Shown piece after piece: positions 8,262 to 17,991 of a stretch of DNA of 64,000 bases (positions within the stretch are counted from its first letter, which is position 1; each line of letters opens with the position of its first letter). The position numbers and the translations under genes were made by a program. This DNA is from Arthrobacter sp. SLBN-122 (GTDB taxonomy: Bacteria; Actinomycetota; Actinomycetes; Actinomycetales; Micrococcaceae). Below the pieces are notes generated by a model. That model made no database searches. It saw only the letters and a program-made list of their open reading frames with translations, and was not told the DNA's origin. The DNA is taken from NCBI RefSeq assembly GCF_006715165.1, contig NZ_VFMS01000001.1:1860001-1924000 (forward strand), written 5' to 3'.

Positions 8262-8810
8262 ATGGCCCATCCAGTACCGAGCGCTCCCGGCAGGAGGACG
8301 AACGCACCATTGCCGTCGGCAATCGGGGCGCACGTTGCCCCTGCCCAGCAATCGGCACCGGCGTCCCTGCCTACGGTGGAGGAAGTCTCGGCCGGCGGCG
8401 TTGTGGTGGATACGTCCGACGCCGAATTGAGGGTTGCGATCATCGCCCGCCTTAACAGGGGTGGACGCCTGGAGTGGTGCCTGCCCAAGGGGCATCCGGA
8501 GGGCAAGGAAAACAACGAAGAGGCCGCGGTCCGGGAAATTGCCGAGGAGACCGGCATCGAGGGCACCATCCTGGCGCCGCTTGGCAGCATCGATTACTGG
8601 TTCACCGTCAGCGGCCACCGGGTCCACAAGACCGTGCACCATTACCTCCTGCGTGCCACGGGCGGTGAACTCACCATCGAGAACGATCCCGACCAGGAAG
8701 CCGTGGATGTGGCGTGGGTGCCCATCCAGGAACTTGCACGGAAGCTGTCCTTCCCCAACGAACGCCGTATCGCCGACCTTGCCCGCGAGGTCCTGCCCGG
8801 GCACCTCTAA
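8262..8810 (+). CDS. Nudix hydrolase
   Basis: A 182-residue protein with a full Nudix box, G-x5-E-x7-REUxEExGU, seen as GHPEGKENNEEAAVREIAEE followed by TGI (about residues 77-99). It hydrolyses a nucleoside diphosphate linked to another moiety; the substrate is not predictable. The first 45 residues are low-complexity and probably flexible. I chose ATG 8262 because a leaderless -10 box lies just upstream and the longer frame (from 8187) overlaps the likely promoter. In many actinobacteria a Nudix gene sits between cca and murJ, and the same order is present here. Confidence 0.9.
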   Translation: MAHPVPSAPGRRTNAPLPSAIGAHVAPAQQSAPASLPTVEEVSAGGVVVDTSDAELRVAIIARLNRGGRLEWCLPKGHPEGKENNEEAAVREIAEETGIEGTILAPLGSIDYWFTVSGHRVHKTVHHYLLRATGGELTIENDPDQEAVDVAWVPIQELARKLSFPNERRIADLAREVLPGHL

Positions 8811-8861
8811 GCCCGAACGCCGCCGTCGCCATTGCGGTGTTAAGTGCCGGTGGGTGAGACG

Positions 8862-11003
8862 ATGAAGTCGATGTCAGCTACCAACTTTCCTTCAGACCGG
8901 TCCGGCCGGCCCGATGACGCCGCACCCGACGGAGTGCCCCCGGAGCCGGCGGCTCCGGACATGGCCCAGCCCGCAGCAGCAGGGGCCAGCGAGACCCGTT
9001 CCAGCGCCATCATGGCGGCCGGCACCCTCGTCTCGCGTTTCCTGGGCTTCGGCAAGACCTGGATGCTCGGCACCGCCCTGGGCCTGGGCTCAACGGTCAA
9101 CGACACGTTCATCAACGCCAACAACCTGCCCAACCTGATCTTCCTCTTGGTAGCCGGCGGCGTGTTCAACGCCGTACTGGTCCCGCAGATCATCAAGGCC
9201 AGCAAAGCCCCGGACAGGGGAGCGGACTACATCAGCCGGCTGCTGACGCTGGCGGTGCTGCTCCTGCTCGGCCTGACGGCACTGGTCACCCTGGCAGCGC
9301 CGGGCGTGATCGAACTGACCACGCAGGGCTATTCACCACAGCAAAAAGCGCTGGCAGTGGCTTTTGCCTTCTGGTGCCTGCCGCAGATCTTCTTCTACGG
9401 CCTCTATGCCCTGCTCACCCAGGTCCTGAACGCCAACGGCGCCTTTGGGCCCGCCATGTGGGCACCCATCCTGAACAACCTGGTGGCCATCGCCGGCCTG
9501 GGCATGTTCATCTGGATCTTCGGCACCAACGAACTCAACCCCCACACGCTGGACAACTGGGGCCCCACCCAAACGCTCCTGGTGGCCGGGTTCTCCACCA
9601 TCGGCGTGCTCTCCCAGACCGCCATCCTGCTGGTCCCGGTCTTCCGGCTCAAGCTCGGCCTCCGCCCCCGCTTCGGGTGGCGGGGCGTTGGACTGGGCCA
9701 CGCAGCCAGGCTGAGCGTATGGACGCTGCTGACGGCCGCCGTCGGGCAGCTGGCCTTCCTGTACGTCATGCGCATCGCCACCATCCCAGGCGCCGAACGC
9801 ATCCGGCTAAAGGAGGCGGGGAACCCGTCCGCCGACACCCTTCCCGGCAACGCAGTCCTTGAAGTGGCCAGCCAGCTTTACCTGCTGCCGCACTCGATCA
9901 TCGCGCTGTCCCTGGCCACGGTGCTCTTCAACCGCATGACCAGGGCGTCCCAGGACGGCAACCGCGCGGAACTGCGCGATGCCCTCTCGCACGGCCTGCG
10001 GACCATGGCAGTGGCCACTGTCTTCGGCGCCCTGGCGCTGTTTGCCCTGGCCGGCCCGCTGGGCATGTTCTTCTCCGGCGGCTCACGGCAGGACGGCGTC
10101 ATGCTGGCCCAGACGCTGACCATCCTGGCCCTCAGCACGCCGTTCATGAGTGCCAACTTCATGATGTCCCGCGTGTTCTACGCCAACGAGGACGCCCGCA
10201 CACCGTTCTACGTGCAGCTGCTGCTCGCGGTGGTGTACGTGGCCGGTGCCTTTGCCATCCAGTTCCTGCCGGTGGGCCAGATCATCTATGCCATCGCCGT
10301 CCTCTACATGGTGGGCAACATCCTCTCCGTGGTCATCAGTGCGTTCTTCCTGCGGCGCATGCTGGGCCACCTGGACGGCCCGCGGATCGCCAACTCGTAC
10401 ATCCGGATGGGGTACGCGGCCCTTGGCTCGGCCATTGCCGGTGCCGGCGCCCTCTGGCTCCTGGGCAGCTACAACCCGGACGGTTTCGCATGGCAGAACC
10501 GACTCACCGCGCTGGTCACCGTCGTTGTGGTGGGCCCCGTCATGCTCGTGGTGTATTTCTTCCTGCTCAAGCTGTTCCGGGTCTCTGAGCTCAACGACCT
10601 GCTGGGCAGGTTCGGCCGCGGAGGAGGCCAGGCCGCTGCTCCGGAAGCCGGGGACACGCCGTCGCCCACTTCCGGTGAAGGTGCGGAGGGGGAGCGCAAT
10701 CACCGCCCCGAGCGGGCCACCACGTCCGTTGATACCGGGCTTATCCCCCGGATTTCGGGCGAGTTCGACGCCGTCTCCTTCCGTGCCGGCCCGGATCCGG
10801 AGCGCGGTGCCCGGCGGCAGGAAACGTACGACGACGGCGCGCGGCAAGGTGCCGACGGCGCCTACCTGCCGGGTGAGGACCAGCCGGGCACTGCCCGGGG
10901 CGGCCTGCTCAGGGAGCAGATCCCGCTTCCGGGCCGCCGGACGTACCAGGGCAAGGCCGGCGAGAACCCGTATTTCAAGAACCGGCGCAAGCGGAAAAAG
11001 TGA
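8862..11003 (+). CDS. murJ: Lipid II flippase MurJ
   Basis: Moves the lipid-linked peptidoglycan precursor across the plasma membrane. The 713-residue protein has about 14 transmembrane segments (residues 45-560), beginning with the family motif 'AGTLVSRFLGFGKTWML' and containing the NNLPNLIFLL segment of MviN proteins. A cytoplasmic tail of about 130 charged residues ends in a basic cluster (NRRKRKK). The start is uncertain: in-frame GTG 8844/8850 and ATG 8862/8871 are all possible; ATG 8862 has GGTGGG 7 nt upstream. The mycobacterial homologue continues into a pseudokinase and an extracellular domain; here those are encoded by the next gene. Confidence 0.93.
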   Translation: MKSMSATNFPSDRSGRPDDAAPDGVPPEPAAPDMAQPAAAGASETRSSAIMAAGTLVSRFLGFGKTWMLGTALGLGSTVNDTFINANNLPNLIFLLVAGGVFNAVLVPQIIKASKAPDRGADYISRLLTLAVLLLLGLTALVTLAAPGVIELTTQGYSPQQKALAVAFAFWCLPQIFFYGLYALLTQVLNANGAFGPAMWAPILNNLVAIAGLGMFIWIFGTNELNPHTLDNWGPTQTLLVAGFSTIGVLSQTAILLVPVFRLKLGLRPRFGWRGVGLGHAARLSVWTLLTAAVGQLAFLYVMRIATIPGAERIRLKEAGNPSADTLPGNAVLEVASQLYLLPHSIIALSLATVLFNRMTRASQDGNRAELRDALSHGLRTMAVATVFGALALFALAGPLGMFFSGGSRQDGVMLAQTLTILALSTPFMSANFMMSRVFYANEDARTPFYVQLLLAVVYVAGAFAIQFLPVGQIIYAIAVLYMVGNILSVVISAFFLRRMLGHLDGPRIANSYIRMGYAALGSAIAGAGALWLLGSYNPDGFAWQNRLTALVTVVVVGPVMLVVYFFLLKLFRVSELNDLLGRFGRGGGQAAAPEAGDTPSPTSGEGAEGERNHRPERATTSVDTGLIPRISGEFDAVSFRAGPDPERGARRQETYDDGARQGADGAYLPGEDQPGTARGGLLREQIPLPGRRTYQGKAGENPYFKNRRKRKK

Positions 11004-11166
11004 GTCCCATCCTGTCCGGCGCACGTCTTCTCCACAGCCGTTTGGGGCGGATCGGCTAGGATCGAACAGGTACAGGGGTAGTTGCATTCGCGGTTTTGCC
11101 ATGCGCGGCACCCGAACGGCGGTTGCGTCATCAGACCGGCAATCCCGGACAGTCTAGGAGGAACAC

Positions 11167-12834
11167 GTGTCCAACCCGATCGATGTCGGATCAGTACTGG
11201 GCGGCCGCTACAAGGTCACCGCCACAGTGTTGGCCTCGCACGACCACGATCTGGTGCTGGACGGTGTGGACCAGGTCCTCAACCGCCCCGTCAGTATCCT
11301 GGTCGCCGGACCGGAGAACACCGAACAGGTTGCCCAGAGTGCCCGCGAGGTCGCCACAGGCGAACGTCCCGGCACCGTGCAGGTATTGGACCTTGGCGTC
11401 ACCGAGGACGCCACCTACCTCATCACCAACCACACGTCCGCGGCAGACCTGCTGGACCTGGCGGTAACGCCCAATCCGCCCTATGTGGAGCCGTTCTTCA
11501 CGGACACCTTGGGCAGTGAAATCTTCGGCCAGCCGCGGTCACACGAGCCCGAGCCGTACGACGAGGAAGACCACGTCGACGCCGGATACATCAACTACGC
11601 CGATACGCACCCCAGCCAGGTTGATCCCTACCGGTCCACTTCGGCCGTACCGCCCAGGCCTACTGCCCGTCCCGCCGCCCAGCAGCCCGCCGCGCCCGGC
11701 CGCACCGGCGCAGCTGGTGCAGGTGCAGGTGCTGGTTTCGGTTCTGGCGTCGGGGCCGCCGCTGCTGGTGCTGCAGGTGCCTCCGCTGCTGGTGCAGCGG
11801 CTTCGAAAGCCGGAGGCGGAGCCTCCCGAATCGATCCGGACGCCACTGCCGCACAGCCTGTCGCCCCTTATGACCAATCCCTGCAGGCGCGCACTGGTTC
11901 CACGGATGCAGATACGGGCCCCAACGATACGGCTGCCACAAGCACACCCCAGCCGCGGGTCCAGCCCTCCGAAGAGGACCGCACTCCGAAGGTTTCCCGG
12001 TGGTCCGATGACGACTATGCGCAGGCAGGGGACAAGGACCACTACGAGGACACTCACGAATCCCCGCAGGAACAGCGTCCGGCAACGGGCAAGCCGGCCT
12101 TCTTCGCGCGTGCAGCGGCACCCGCTGCCGCCGGTGTGGCGTTCGCTGACCGTAACGATGACGACGATGACCGTGATGAGCCCGAAAACCAGCCTCGTTC
12201 GATGCGCTGGTTGGTTGGCGGCCTCCTGGCCGTCGTGCTGATCGCCGGGCTGATCTTCGCCGTGACCAACCTCGGCAGCCTCTTCACCTCCGAACCGCAG
12301 GCCAAGCCGACAGCCGCCCCGGCAACTACCAACTCCCAGGCGTCAGCACCTGCAACGCAGGCAGCACCGTCTGCGCCGCCGGCAGTTCCACCCGCCATTG
12401 AGAGTGTCAGCCGGCAGGGGAACTTCGACTTCGCCGCAACCTTCGATCGCGATCTGATCAAGGCCTACGACGGCAACGCCGCCAGCTACTGGTCCGACAT
12501 GGAGTTCGCCACCGAGAACTGGGGCGGCTTGGCGCCGCAGGGCGTTCCCCTTGTGGTGAAGCTCAAGGGCGCTGCAACTGTCTCTTCCATCACGCTCTCC
12601 CAGCTTGGAGGGTCGGGCGGCAACATCACGGTCTACACCAATGACCGGCCTTCCATGGACGGAGCCAAGGCAGTGGGGACCAACAGTTTCACGTCCACCG
12701 ACCTGAACATGCCGCTCCCGGAACCGGTCCAGGCGCAGTACGTTATTGTCTCCATCAATTCGCTCCCCAAGCTGGCAGCTCCCAAGACCCGGTACGGCTA
12801 CGGCCTCCGGTTGGCTGAAATCAAGGTCCAGTAG
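11167..12834 (+). CDS. Membrane protein with pseudokinase-like N-domain and discoidin-like C-domain (MviN partner)
   Basis: A 555-residue single-pass membrane protein. Residues 9-100 resemble the start of a Ser/Thr kinase N-lobe (GSVLGGRYKV, then DQVLNRPVSILV), but no catalytic HRD or DFG follows, so it is a pseudokinase remnant. An Ala/Pro/Gly-rich and acidic linker runs to about 335. One membrane helix lies near 343-365. The extracellular C-terminus (about 415-555) has the F5/8-type discoidin pattern: AYDGNAASYWSDMEF, GVPLVVKLKG, then a closing LRLAEIKV strand. The same three parts form the C-terminus of mycobacterial MviN. An AGGAGG site 5 nt before GTG 11167 supports the start. FhaA, whose mycobacterial counterpart binds phosphorylated MviN, is encoded at 54198-54938. 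Confidence 0.82.
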   Translation: MSNPIDVGSVLGGRYKVTATVLASHDHDLVLDGVDQVLNRPVSILVAGPENTEQVAQSAREVATGERPGTVQVLDLGVTEDATYLITNHTSAADLLDLAVTPNPPYVEPFFTDTLGSEIFGQPRSHEPEPYDEEDHVDAGYINYADTHPSQVDPYRSTSAVPPRPTARPAAQQPAAPGRTGAAGAGAGAGFGSGVGAAAAGAAGASAAGAAASKAGGGASRIDPDATAAQPVAPYDQSLQARTGSTDADTGPNDTAATSTPQPRVQPSEEDRTPKVSRWSDDDYAQAGDKDHYEDTHESPQEQRPATGKPAFFARAAAPAAAGVAFADRNDDDDDRDEPENQPRSMRWLVGGLLAVVLIAGLIFAVTNLGSLFTSEPQAKPTAAPATTNSQASAPATQAAPSAPPAVPPAIESVSRQGNFDFAATFDRDLIKAYDGNAASYWSDMEFATENWGGLAPQGVPLVVKLKGAATVSSITLSQLGGSGGNITVYTNDRPSMDGAKAVGTNSFTSTDLNMPLPEPVQAQYVIVSINSLPKLAAPKTRYGYGLRLAEIKVQ

Positions 12835-13088
12835 CAGAGGTCCCACGAGCAAGGGCCGGAGTACGCGTCATTACGGCCCTGCATATTACTGCCGCTGTTA
12901 CTGCTGCCGTCCGGGCAGTCGCGGAGGGAATGTAGTCTGGAAAAAGCGCCCTGCGACGGCTGGTCTCCCTTCTTCCCGGATGGTTTACCTTGCCCGGGCG
13001 ATGGAATATTCAGCACGCGCGCACAGTTGTGCCATGTGGCCGGCCTCCACCGGGAGGCGAGTCGAACAAGGAAGAGGTTCACGCTCCA

Positions 13089-14045
13089 GTGACCATCGAA
13101 GAAAAGACGGCGTCCGACGTTCGCGACGTCATCATTGTGGGCTCAGGCCCGGCAGGCTATACGGCAGCCGTCTATACAGCCAGGGCGAACCTCAAGCCTC
13201 TGCTGCTGGCAGGATCTGTGACGGCCGGCGGCGAGTTGATGAACACCACTGACGTGGAAAACTATCCGGGCTTTCCTGACGGGATCATGGGGCCGGACCT
13301 CATGGAGAACTTCGAGAAGCAGGCAGCGCGCTTCGGGACCGAGATCCAGTTTGAGGACGTCACGGCTTTGGAGCTCGAGGGTCCCGTCAAGACGGTGACC
13401 ATCGCCACGGGGGAGACCTTCCAGGCTAAAGCGGTCATTCTCTCCACCGGTTCTGCCTACAGGGAGCTGGGTCTCCCCAACGAGAAGCGCCTGTCAGGAC
13501 ACGGCGTCAGCTGGTGTGCAACCTGTGATGGTTTCTTTTTCAAGGACCAGGACATCGCTGTCATTGGCGGCGGTGATTCGGCAATGGAGGAGGCCTTGTT
13601 CCTCACCAAGTTCGCGAAATCGGTAACGGTTGTTCATCGCCGTGATTCACTGAAGGCCTCTAAGATTATGGCGGACCGTGCACTCGCCCACGAGAAGATC
13701 AAGTTCGTATGGAACAGCACCGTGGATGACGTGCTGGGAACCGCCAAAGTGAGCGGTCTTCGGTTGAAGAACCTGTCGGACGGTTCTGTGTCCGATCTTG
13801 CCGTCACCGGTGTCTTCGTCGCTATCGGCAACGATCCCCGCACGGACCTCGTCAAAGATGTCCTCGAGTTGACCCCGGACGGAACCATAGCCGTGGAGGG
13901 TCGCAGCTCCAGGACGAGTGTCCCCGGCGTATTCGCTGCCGGCGATGTTGTGGACCCCACGTACCGCCAAGCCATCACCGCTTCCGGTTCGGGCTGCGTG
14001 GCGGCAATTGACGTCGAACACTACCTGGCAGACCTGCCGGCATAA
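13089..14045 (+). CDS. trxB: Thioredoxin-disulfide reductase
   Basis: Transfers electrons from NADPH through FAD to thioredoxin. The 318-residue protein has the FAD motif [14 protein letters not shown] near the N-terminus, the redox-active pair WCATCDG (Cys143, Cys146), the NADPH-binding motif [11 protein letters not shown], and the C-terminal FAD contact [14 protein letters not shown] chose GTG 13089 because GAAGAGG lies upstream and translation then begins just before the flavin domain; the open frame extends farther to 12990. It is followed 37 nt later by trxA, giving the usual trxB-trxA pair. Confidence 0.95.
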   Translation: MTIEEKTASDVRDVIIVGSGPAGYTAAVYTARANLKPLLLAGSVTAGGELMNTTDVENYPGFPDGIMGPDLMENFEKQAARFGTEIQFEDVTALELEGPVKTVTIATGETFQAKAVILSTGSAYRELGLPNEKRLSGHGVSWCATCDGFFFKDQDIAVIGGGDSAMEEALFLTKFAKSVTVVHRRDSLKASKIMADRALAHEKIKFVWNSTVDDVLGTAKVSGLRLKNLSDGSVSDLAVTGVFVAIGNDPRTDLVKDVLELTPDGTIAVEGRSSRTSVPGVFAAGDVVDPTYRQAITASGSGCVAAIDVEHYLADLPA

Positions 14046-14082
14046 TCTGCGCCCATTGATATCCGAAGAGAAAGATAAGGTT

Positions 14083-14409
14083 ATGAGCAACGCTAAAGAT
14101 GTAACTGACGCAAGTTTCGGCGCCGACGTACTGTCCGCCGAGAAGCCGGTAATCGTAGATTTTTGGGCCGAATGGTGCGGCCCTTGCCGCAAGCTCGGTC
14201 CCATCCTGGACGAAATCTCTGTCGAGTACAGTGAAAAAGTTAACGTCGTCAAGGTCAATGTTGATGACAACCCTGCCATTGCCGCTGAATATGGAATCAC
14301 GTCCATCCCTGCCGTGTACCTGTTCCAGGGCGGCGAAGTGAAGAGCACTGTCATCGGAGCCAAGCCCAAGCAGTTCTTTGAGAAAGAATTCTCTGACGTT
14401 CTTTCATAA
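14083..14409 (+). CDS. trxA: Thioredoxin
   Basis: A 108-residue thioredoxin of usual length with the active site WCGPC (Cys32, Cys35), the conserved Asp in VDFWAEW, and the cis-proline in GITSIPAVYLF. It is reduced by the upstream TrxB and supplies electrons to cytoplasmic reductases. ATG 14083 follows AAGG at a suitable distance. A strong terminator ends the pair at 14450-14487. Confidence 0.96.
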   Translation: MSNAKDVTDASFGADVLSAEKPVIVDFWAEWCGPCRKLGPILDEISVEYSEKVNVVKVNVDDNPAIAAEYGITSIPAVYLFQGGEVKSTVIGAKPKQFFEKEFSDVLS

Positions 14410-14449
14410 TTGCCTGCCCCAGTCACAAGCAGGGGAGTTACCCACACGA

Positions 14450-14487
14450 GAATGGCCACCTCCTTTCAGCGGTGGCCATTCTTGTTT
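14450..14487 (+). terminator. Rho-independent terminator of trxB-trxA
   Basis: GAATGGCCACC (14450-14460) and GGTGGCCATTC (14471-14481) form a perfect 11-bp stem with a 10-nt loop, followed by TTGTTT. It marks the left boundary of the gene-poor centromere region. Confidence 0.85.
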
Positions 14488-14519
14488 AAGCCGAACAGCG
14501 TGCGCTGGTATCATCCTGA

Positions 14520-14535
14520 TGTTTCACGTGAAACT
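14520..14535. other. parS: parS site 1
   Basis: TGTTTCACGTGAAACT, 15 of 16 positions of the bacterial parS consensus TGTTTCACGTGAAACA. It lies just beyond the trxA terminator. Confidence 0.9.
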
Positions 14536-14798
14536 CCTGCGGTACCTGTCCCTTTCTATGGTTTCAACCGCCAGCAAAAAACCGCCTCGATTGAGGGCCT
14601 CGCGCCGGCCATAAAAGCAATGGGTGGGTACGCTGCGGTAGCAGCCGCTGTACAGTCGAAAGATGCGGCGAAGGGCACTAATGACTCGGATTTTGGACTG
14701 GAACTTGATACAGCCAGCCCTTGCAGCGCTACCCGTTGCCTTTCCCCCGGAGCACCCAGCTCAGGTGGTAGTGAAGGGGAGGAGCACAGGTCCGCCCT

Positions 14799-14814
14799 GG
14801 TTTCACGTGAAACA
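14799..14814. other. parS: parS site 2
   Basis: GGTTTCACGTGAAACA, 15 of 16 positions of the consensus. Confidence 0.9.
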
Positions 14815-15579
14815 GAAACGCGCTGAATCAGACCTGCATGCCTAACCCCCAGGCCAGCAGCGTCGGCGCGCACTGAAAGGCTCGGCGAATGCATAGGAAG
14901 ACAACATGTGGGAACGGCGAGAGCGAGAGATCAACGCTACGCATCCTGCCTTCGACAGAATAGTCACAGGTTTCCGTGCGCTTGAGGCCATGGATCGAGG
15001 GTTCATAAGCGAAACCACACCAGAAAGTAGGAGGTTGCCCTCACCGGCAGGCCCACTGTGCGAGGCATCGGACGCGTGGCGTGGAGCATTTCGGCCGAGG
15101 CCCCGCAGGACGCCTGTACAGCTTCTATCCGCCTTGCAAGGATGCCTCGGATGTCCAAGGCCCGCACCGGCGCCGTATCTCGTCAAGAGAAGTGGGGGAA
15201 TGAAGACAAGACCTGTGGCCCTGCCATTCTCCCTAGGGAACCTCTTGTGCTACTGCGCCGTGGCCTACCTCTTGAGCGCATTTCTGCTAATACGCGACTG
15301 GCTGCGGCCAGTACTTTGTCTGGGACCGAGGCCACGCAGCACGTCGGTTCTCCTAACGGATTCGAAGGTTGTACTATGAGCTCCTGCGTGGCTGGAAGCC
15401 AAATCCTGGTGGGCAGTGGACACGAACAATCCCTCGCGACAGAACCGGCGAAGGCCCTTGATGTCCCCGCACTACGGATCGCACGGTTGCAGATGTGCCT
15501 AGCGTCTTTCTTCATCCTATCGTGGAAGGCGTGGACTTAGCGGCTTGCCGACCACGGCTGCATCAACGGGAACGGGAAC

Positions 15580-15595
15580 TGTTTCACGTGAAACA
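15580..15595. other. parS: parS site 3 (perfect)
   Basis: TGTTTCACGTGAAACA, exact match. It forms a close pair with site 4, 24 bp away centre to centre. Confidence 0.95.
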
Positions 15596-15603
15596 CGCGG
15601 CGA

Positions 15604-15619
15604 TGTTTCACGTGAAACG
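15604..15619. other. parS: parS site 4
   Basis: TGTTTCACGTGAAACG, 15 of 16 positions. Second member of the close pair with site 3. Confidence 0.92.
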
Positions 15620-15902
15620 GAGGTCAATGAACCGCACACGGAGCTGGAGCCGCTCAGCGGCCTCTCCTCAGCATTTCCGTCGCAAAACCTCTATGCCAAC
15701 AGGCCTTCGGCCACGTGGAAGCATCATCCGCAGACTGGGCGACTACGGATCCGACGACCAAGGGTAGCGTCCTCAGCATCCGCTGGATAAGCAAGAAGTA
15801 GCATTCATTTTCTGCTTCCGTAGGAGGCGCGCACCTGGCACCGTAGGAGCTCCTTGACTGCCACGATGTCCTGTCTGGGCTCAGACTCGATCAAACCACT
15901 CC

Positions 15903-15934
15903 ACAGCACTAGGCCTTCACAGCACTAGGTCTTC
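15903..15934. repeat. Two-copy 16-bp tandem repeat
   Basis: ACAGCACTAGGCCTTC (15903-15918) is followed immediately by ACAGCACTAGGTCTTC (15919-15934), one mismatch. Likely a simple tandem duplication inside the non-coding centromere region. Confidence 0.8.
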
Positions 15935-16169
15935 GGGAGGTGCAAGCCGTCCCGGACGCCGCTTGCCCGGAAGGACTTTGAAGTCCGGTATGAGGTCGCA
16001 CTCTCGGTTCATGGCGATGGTCAGGCATTCCCCCGATGGATTGTAGCTTCGTCCTTGTCATGTCGAGGGGGCAGGTGGGCCTCTTCGCGGTCAAGAGCGC
16101 GCCAACAAGTATCCTGAAGCTGGCCGCCGACCAGTTCCTGTGGCCCCGCTTGGGGAGGAGATCATGGCT

Positions 16170-16225
16170 TTGTCCACAGTCTTATCCACAAGCCGCCCGA
16201 CAGCTTATCCACACACTTATCCACA
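16170..16225 (+). other. Tandem DnaA-box cluster inside the parS array
   Basis: Three perfect DnaA boxes TTATCCACA (16182, 16205, 16217) and one TTGTCCACA (16170), all in the same orientation within 56 bp. Two more boxes, TTATCCACA at 16562 and TTCTCCACA at 16550, lie 330 bp downstream. This density equals that of the dnaA-dnaN region, 8-10 kb from the true origin. Confidence 0.8.
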
Positions 16226-16426
16226 CCTCTCCTGCTCTGTCAGGTTTGATGTTGGCGTCCGGGCTCCAGACTAAAACGCCGCAGCAGGTATCGTTACGTC
16301 GCATGTGGCAAGCTGCGCGCGACAGTTAGGACCGGGGTGCGCTGATACCTCGCAGGGGAGTAGCCGATTATCACGCTTTTCCAGTTGCTTTTCGGCGCCT
16401 AACCTGCATCCGCGGAGGTCGGCCGG

Positions 16427-16442
16427 TGTTTCACGTGAAACA
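16427..16442. other. parS: parS site 5 (perfect)
   Basis: Exact TGTTTCACGTGAAACA. It lies between the two groups of DnaA boxes. Confidence 0.95.
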
Positions 16443-17233
16443 AGACGGGGAAACGAGTAGCGCGAACACTTCGGGAGCAGAAGTGCAAGGGCAGCGGCTG
16501 GGATCGAAGCATTGTCCCTCGACTCACACATCGCTGGTTATACCCAAACTTCTCCACATTGTTATCCACAGGGATATCCACCGGTGAGATCGCCCACGTG
16601 CGGAGCGCCTGTTCGTTGATCCGGTAACTCAGAAGCGCGGTCCGCCAGCCGCCTCCGTCCTACGATGACATTCCTTAGCCCACATCAGGGCCCCCGGCTA
16701 GCTCGTCGCGTTCTAGTCGCTGCCTCATGAAGCCCCTGCTGGACTTGGGTCAGGAATGAGAAGCGTACTAACTCCGCGGACGCCGCCGCCACTCACCGTA
16801 CAACGTTCTTACCTCACTTCTCCATGCGCTGTCAGGCTCGCAGCTGGCTACGGCGGTAAATAGGTCACGATGGAGCGGAGAACACAATGCCTACGGCCTC
16901 GCCAATCATGTGCGCGCGTGAGCGCACGTCCTTCGGAGAAGTAGGGCGAGATGCAGGGTTAGCGTCGTCTCCGCCGTTGAGCGATTGTCGCCCCCACAGT
17001 GATCAGCCCGGCAGCCGGCCTTAACTCTCTGGGTGTTTAGGGGACAAATAGATCTTGGGGGAGACGAGGGGCCAGCCAGGGGATGATCAAGCATTGCGAT
17101 GGAAAAGAGCACTACAATCGCAGATAGCCGACAGACAAAACCCGTGTTGGAGCCGACAGTGCCGATATTGCTGAACGGACCCTGGCTGGTAAGCAACCGC
17201 ACGGTTATGGGAAGGAGCATGCTCAGCAGGAGC

Positions 17234-17249
17234 TGTTTCACGTGAAACA
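17234..17249. other. parS: parS site 6 (perfect)
   Basis: Exact TGTTTCACGTGAAACA, 54 bp from site 7. Confidence 0.95.
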
Positions 17250-17287
17250 CTGCGCTCGACCAACGAAACAGAAATCGCAAGGCACCT

Positions 17288-17303
17288 TGTTTCACGTGAA
17301 ACA
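17288..17303. other. parS: parS site 7 (perfect)
   Basis: Exact TGTTTCACGTGAAACA, second of a close pair with site 6. Confidence 0.95.
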
Positions 17304-17975
17304 TAAGGCCGCCTTCCCGATGGTTCTGCAGACTCGTGACCCAGCGTTCGACAGGAGTCACAACCTGAGCGTCGATACTGCGACGGTGTTGAAGGCACCA
17401 GAAGTGTGATCGAGTCCGACAGAACGGCCCAGCAGTGGCGCTGCGCATTTCGGATACGGAAGACAACGGACTGGCCGACTACTTGCATCCACGAGACGCG
17501 AAACTGCCGGTGATAATGGGTCAACCAATGACTTGGGAGGCTACCCATGGGACTGCCAAAAGCCACGCCCTAAGTGCGAAGCCCATACAAGACCCCTTCC
17601 TGCTTCATGCCCTCCTCGTAAGGGTTGCGGCCCCATAGCTACCCTATAGAGCCCTCCCATACGGCCGTAACCAGCGAAGTGCGCAGGAGTCAGATGTTGC
17701 CTCCCCGCGAGCGAATAGACCGTAGGAGCGCCCGGTGCACCAGGGCGCGCTGCCGTGCGTGAGGGCGGAGTCCGCGGCAGGCAGCACCTACTGTGACCAA
17801 ATCGGGGAATGCTCCCACCTCACCCAAACACGCGCTATCCCAGGAAGCGGATCCACTTCCCTCTATTCGCGCCTGCGCATTCTTGATAACCGAAAGCGAC
17901 GGTGGGGCATTCAACGGGGGGGATTCAGTCGGCAAATTCCTTTTCGATTTCCTTCGCACGACGACTACCCGCACT

Positions 17976-17991
17976 GGTTTCACGTGAAACC
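17976..17991. other. parS: parS site 8
   Basis: GGTTTCACGTGAAACC: the 14-bp core is intact and the outer base pair is exchanged symmetrically. Confidence 0.88.

Noticed and set aside
14906..15540. Overlapping open frames of 157 and 160 codons in the parS region
   Set aside because: They overlap each other in different frames, have many rare residues (Cys, Trp, Met) for a high-GC genome, and show no family pattern.
15903..15934. CRISPR-like repeat
   Set aside because: Only two adjacent copies of 16 bp without spacers and no cas genes anywhere in the window.
16170..16225. A second replication origin in the parS region
   Set aside because: The DnaA boxes are dense but there is no accompanying AT-rich unwinding tract comparable to 26287-26340, and the dnaA-dnaN spacer is the obvious origin.
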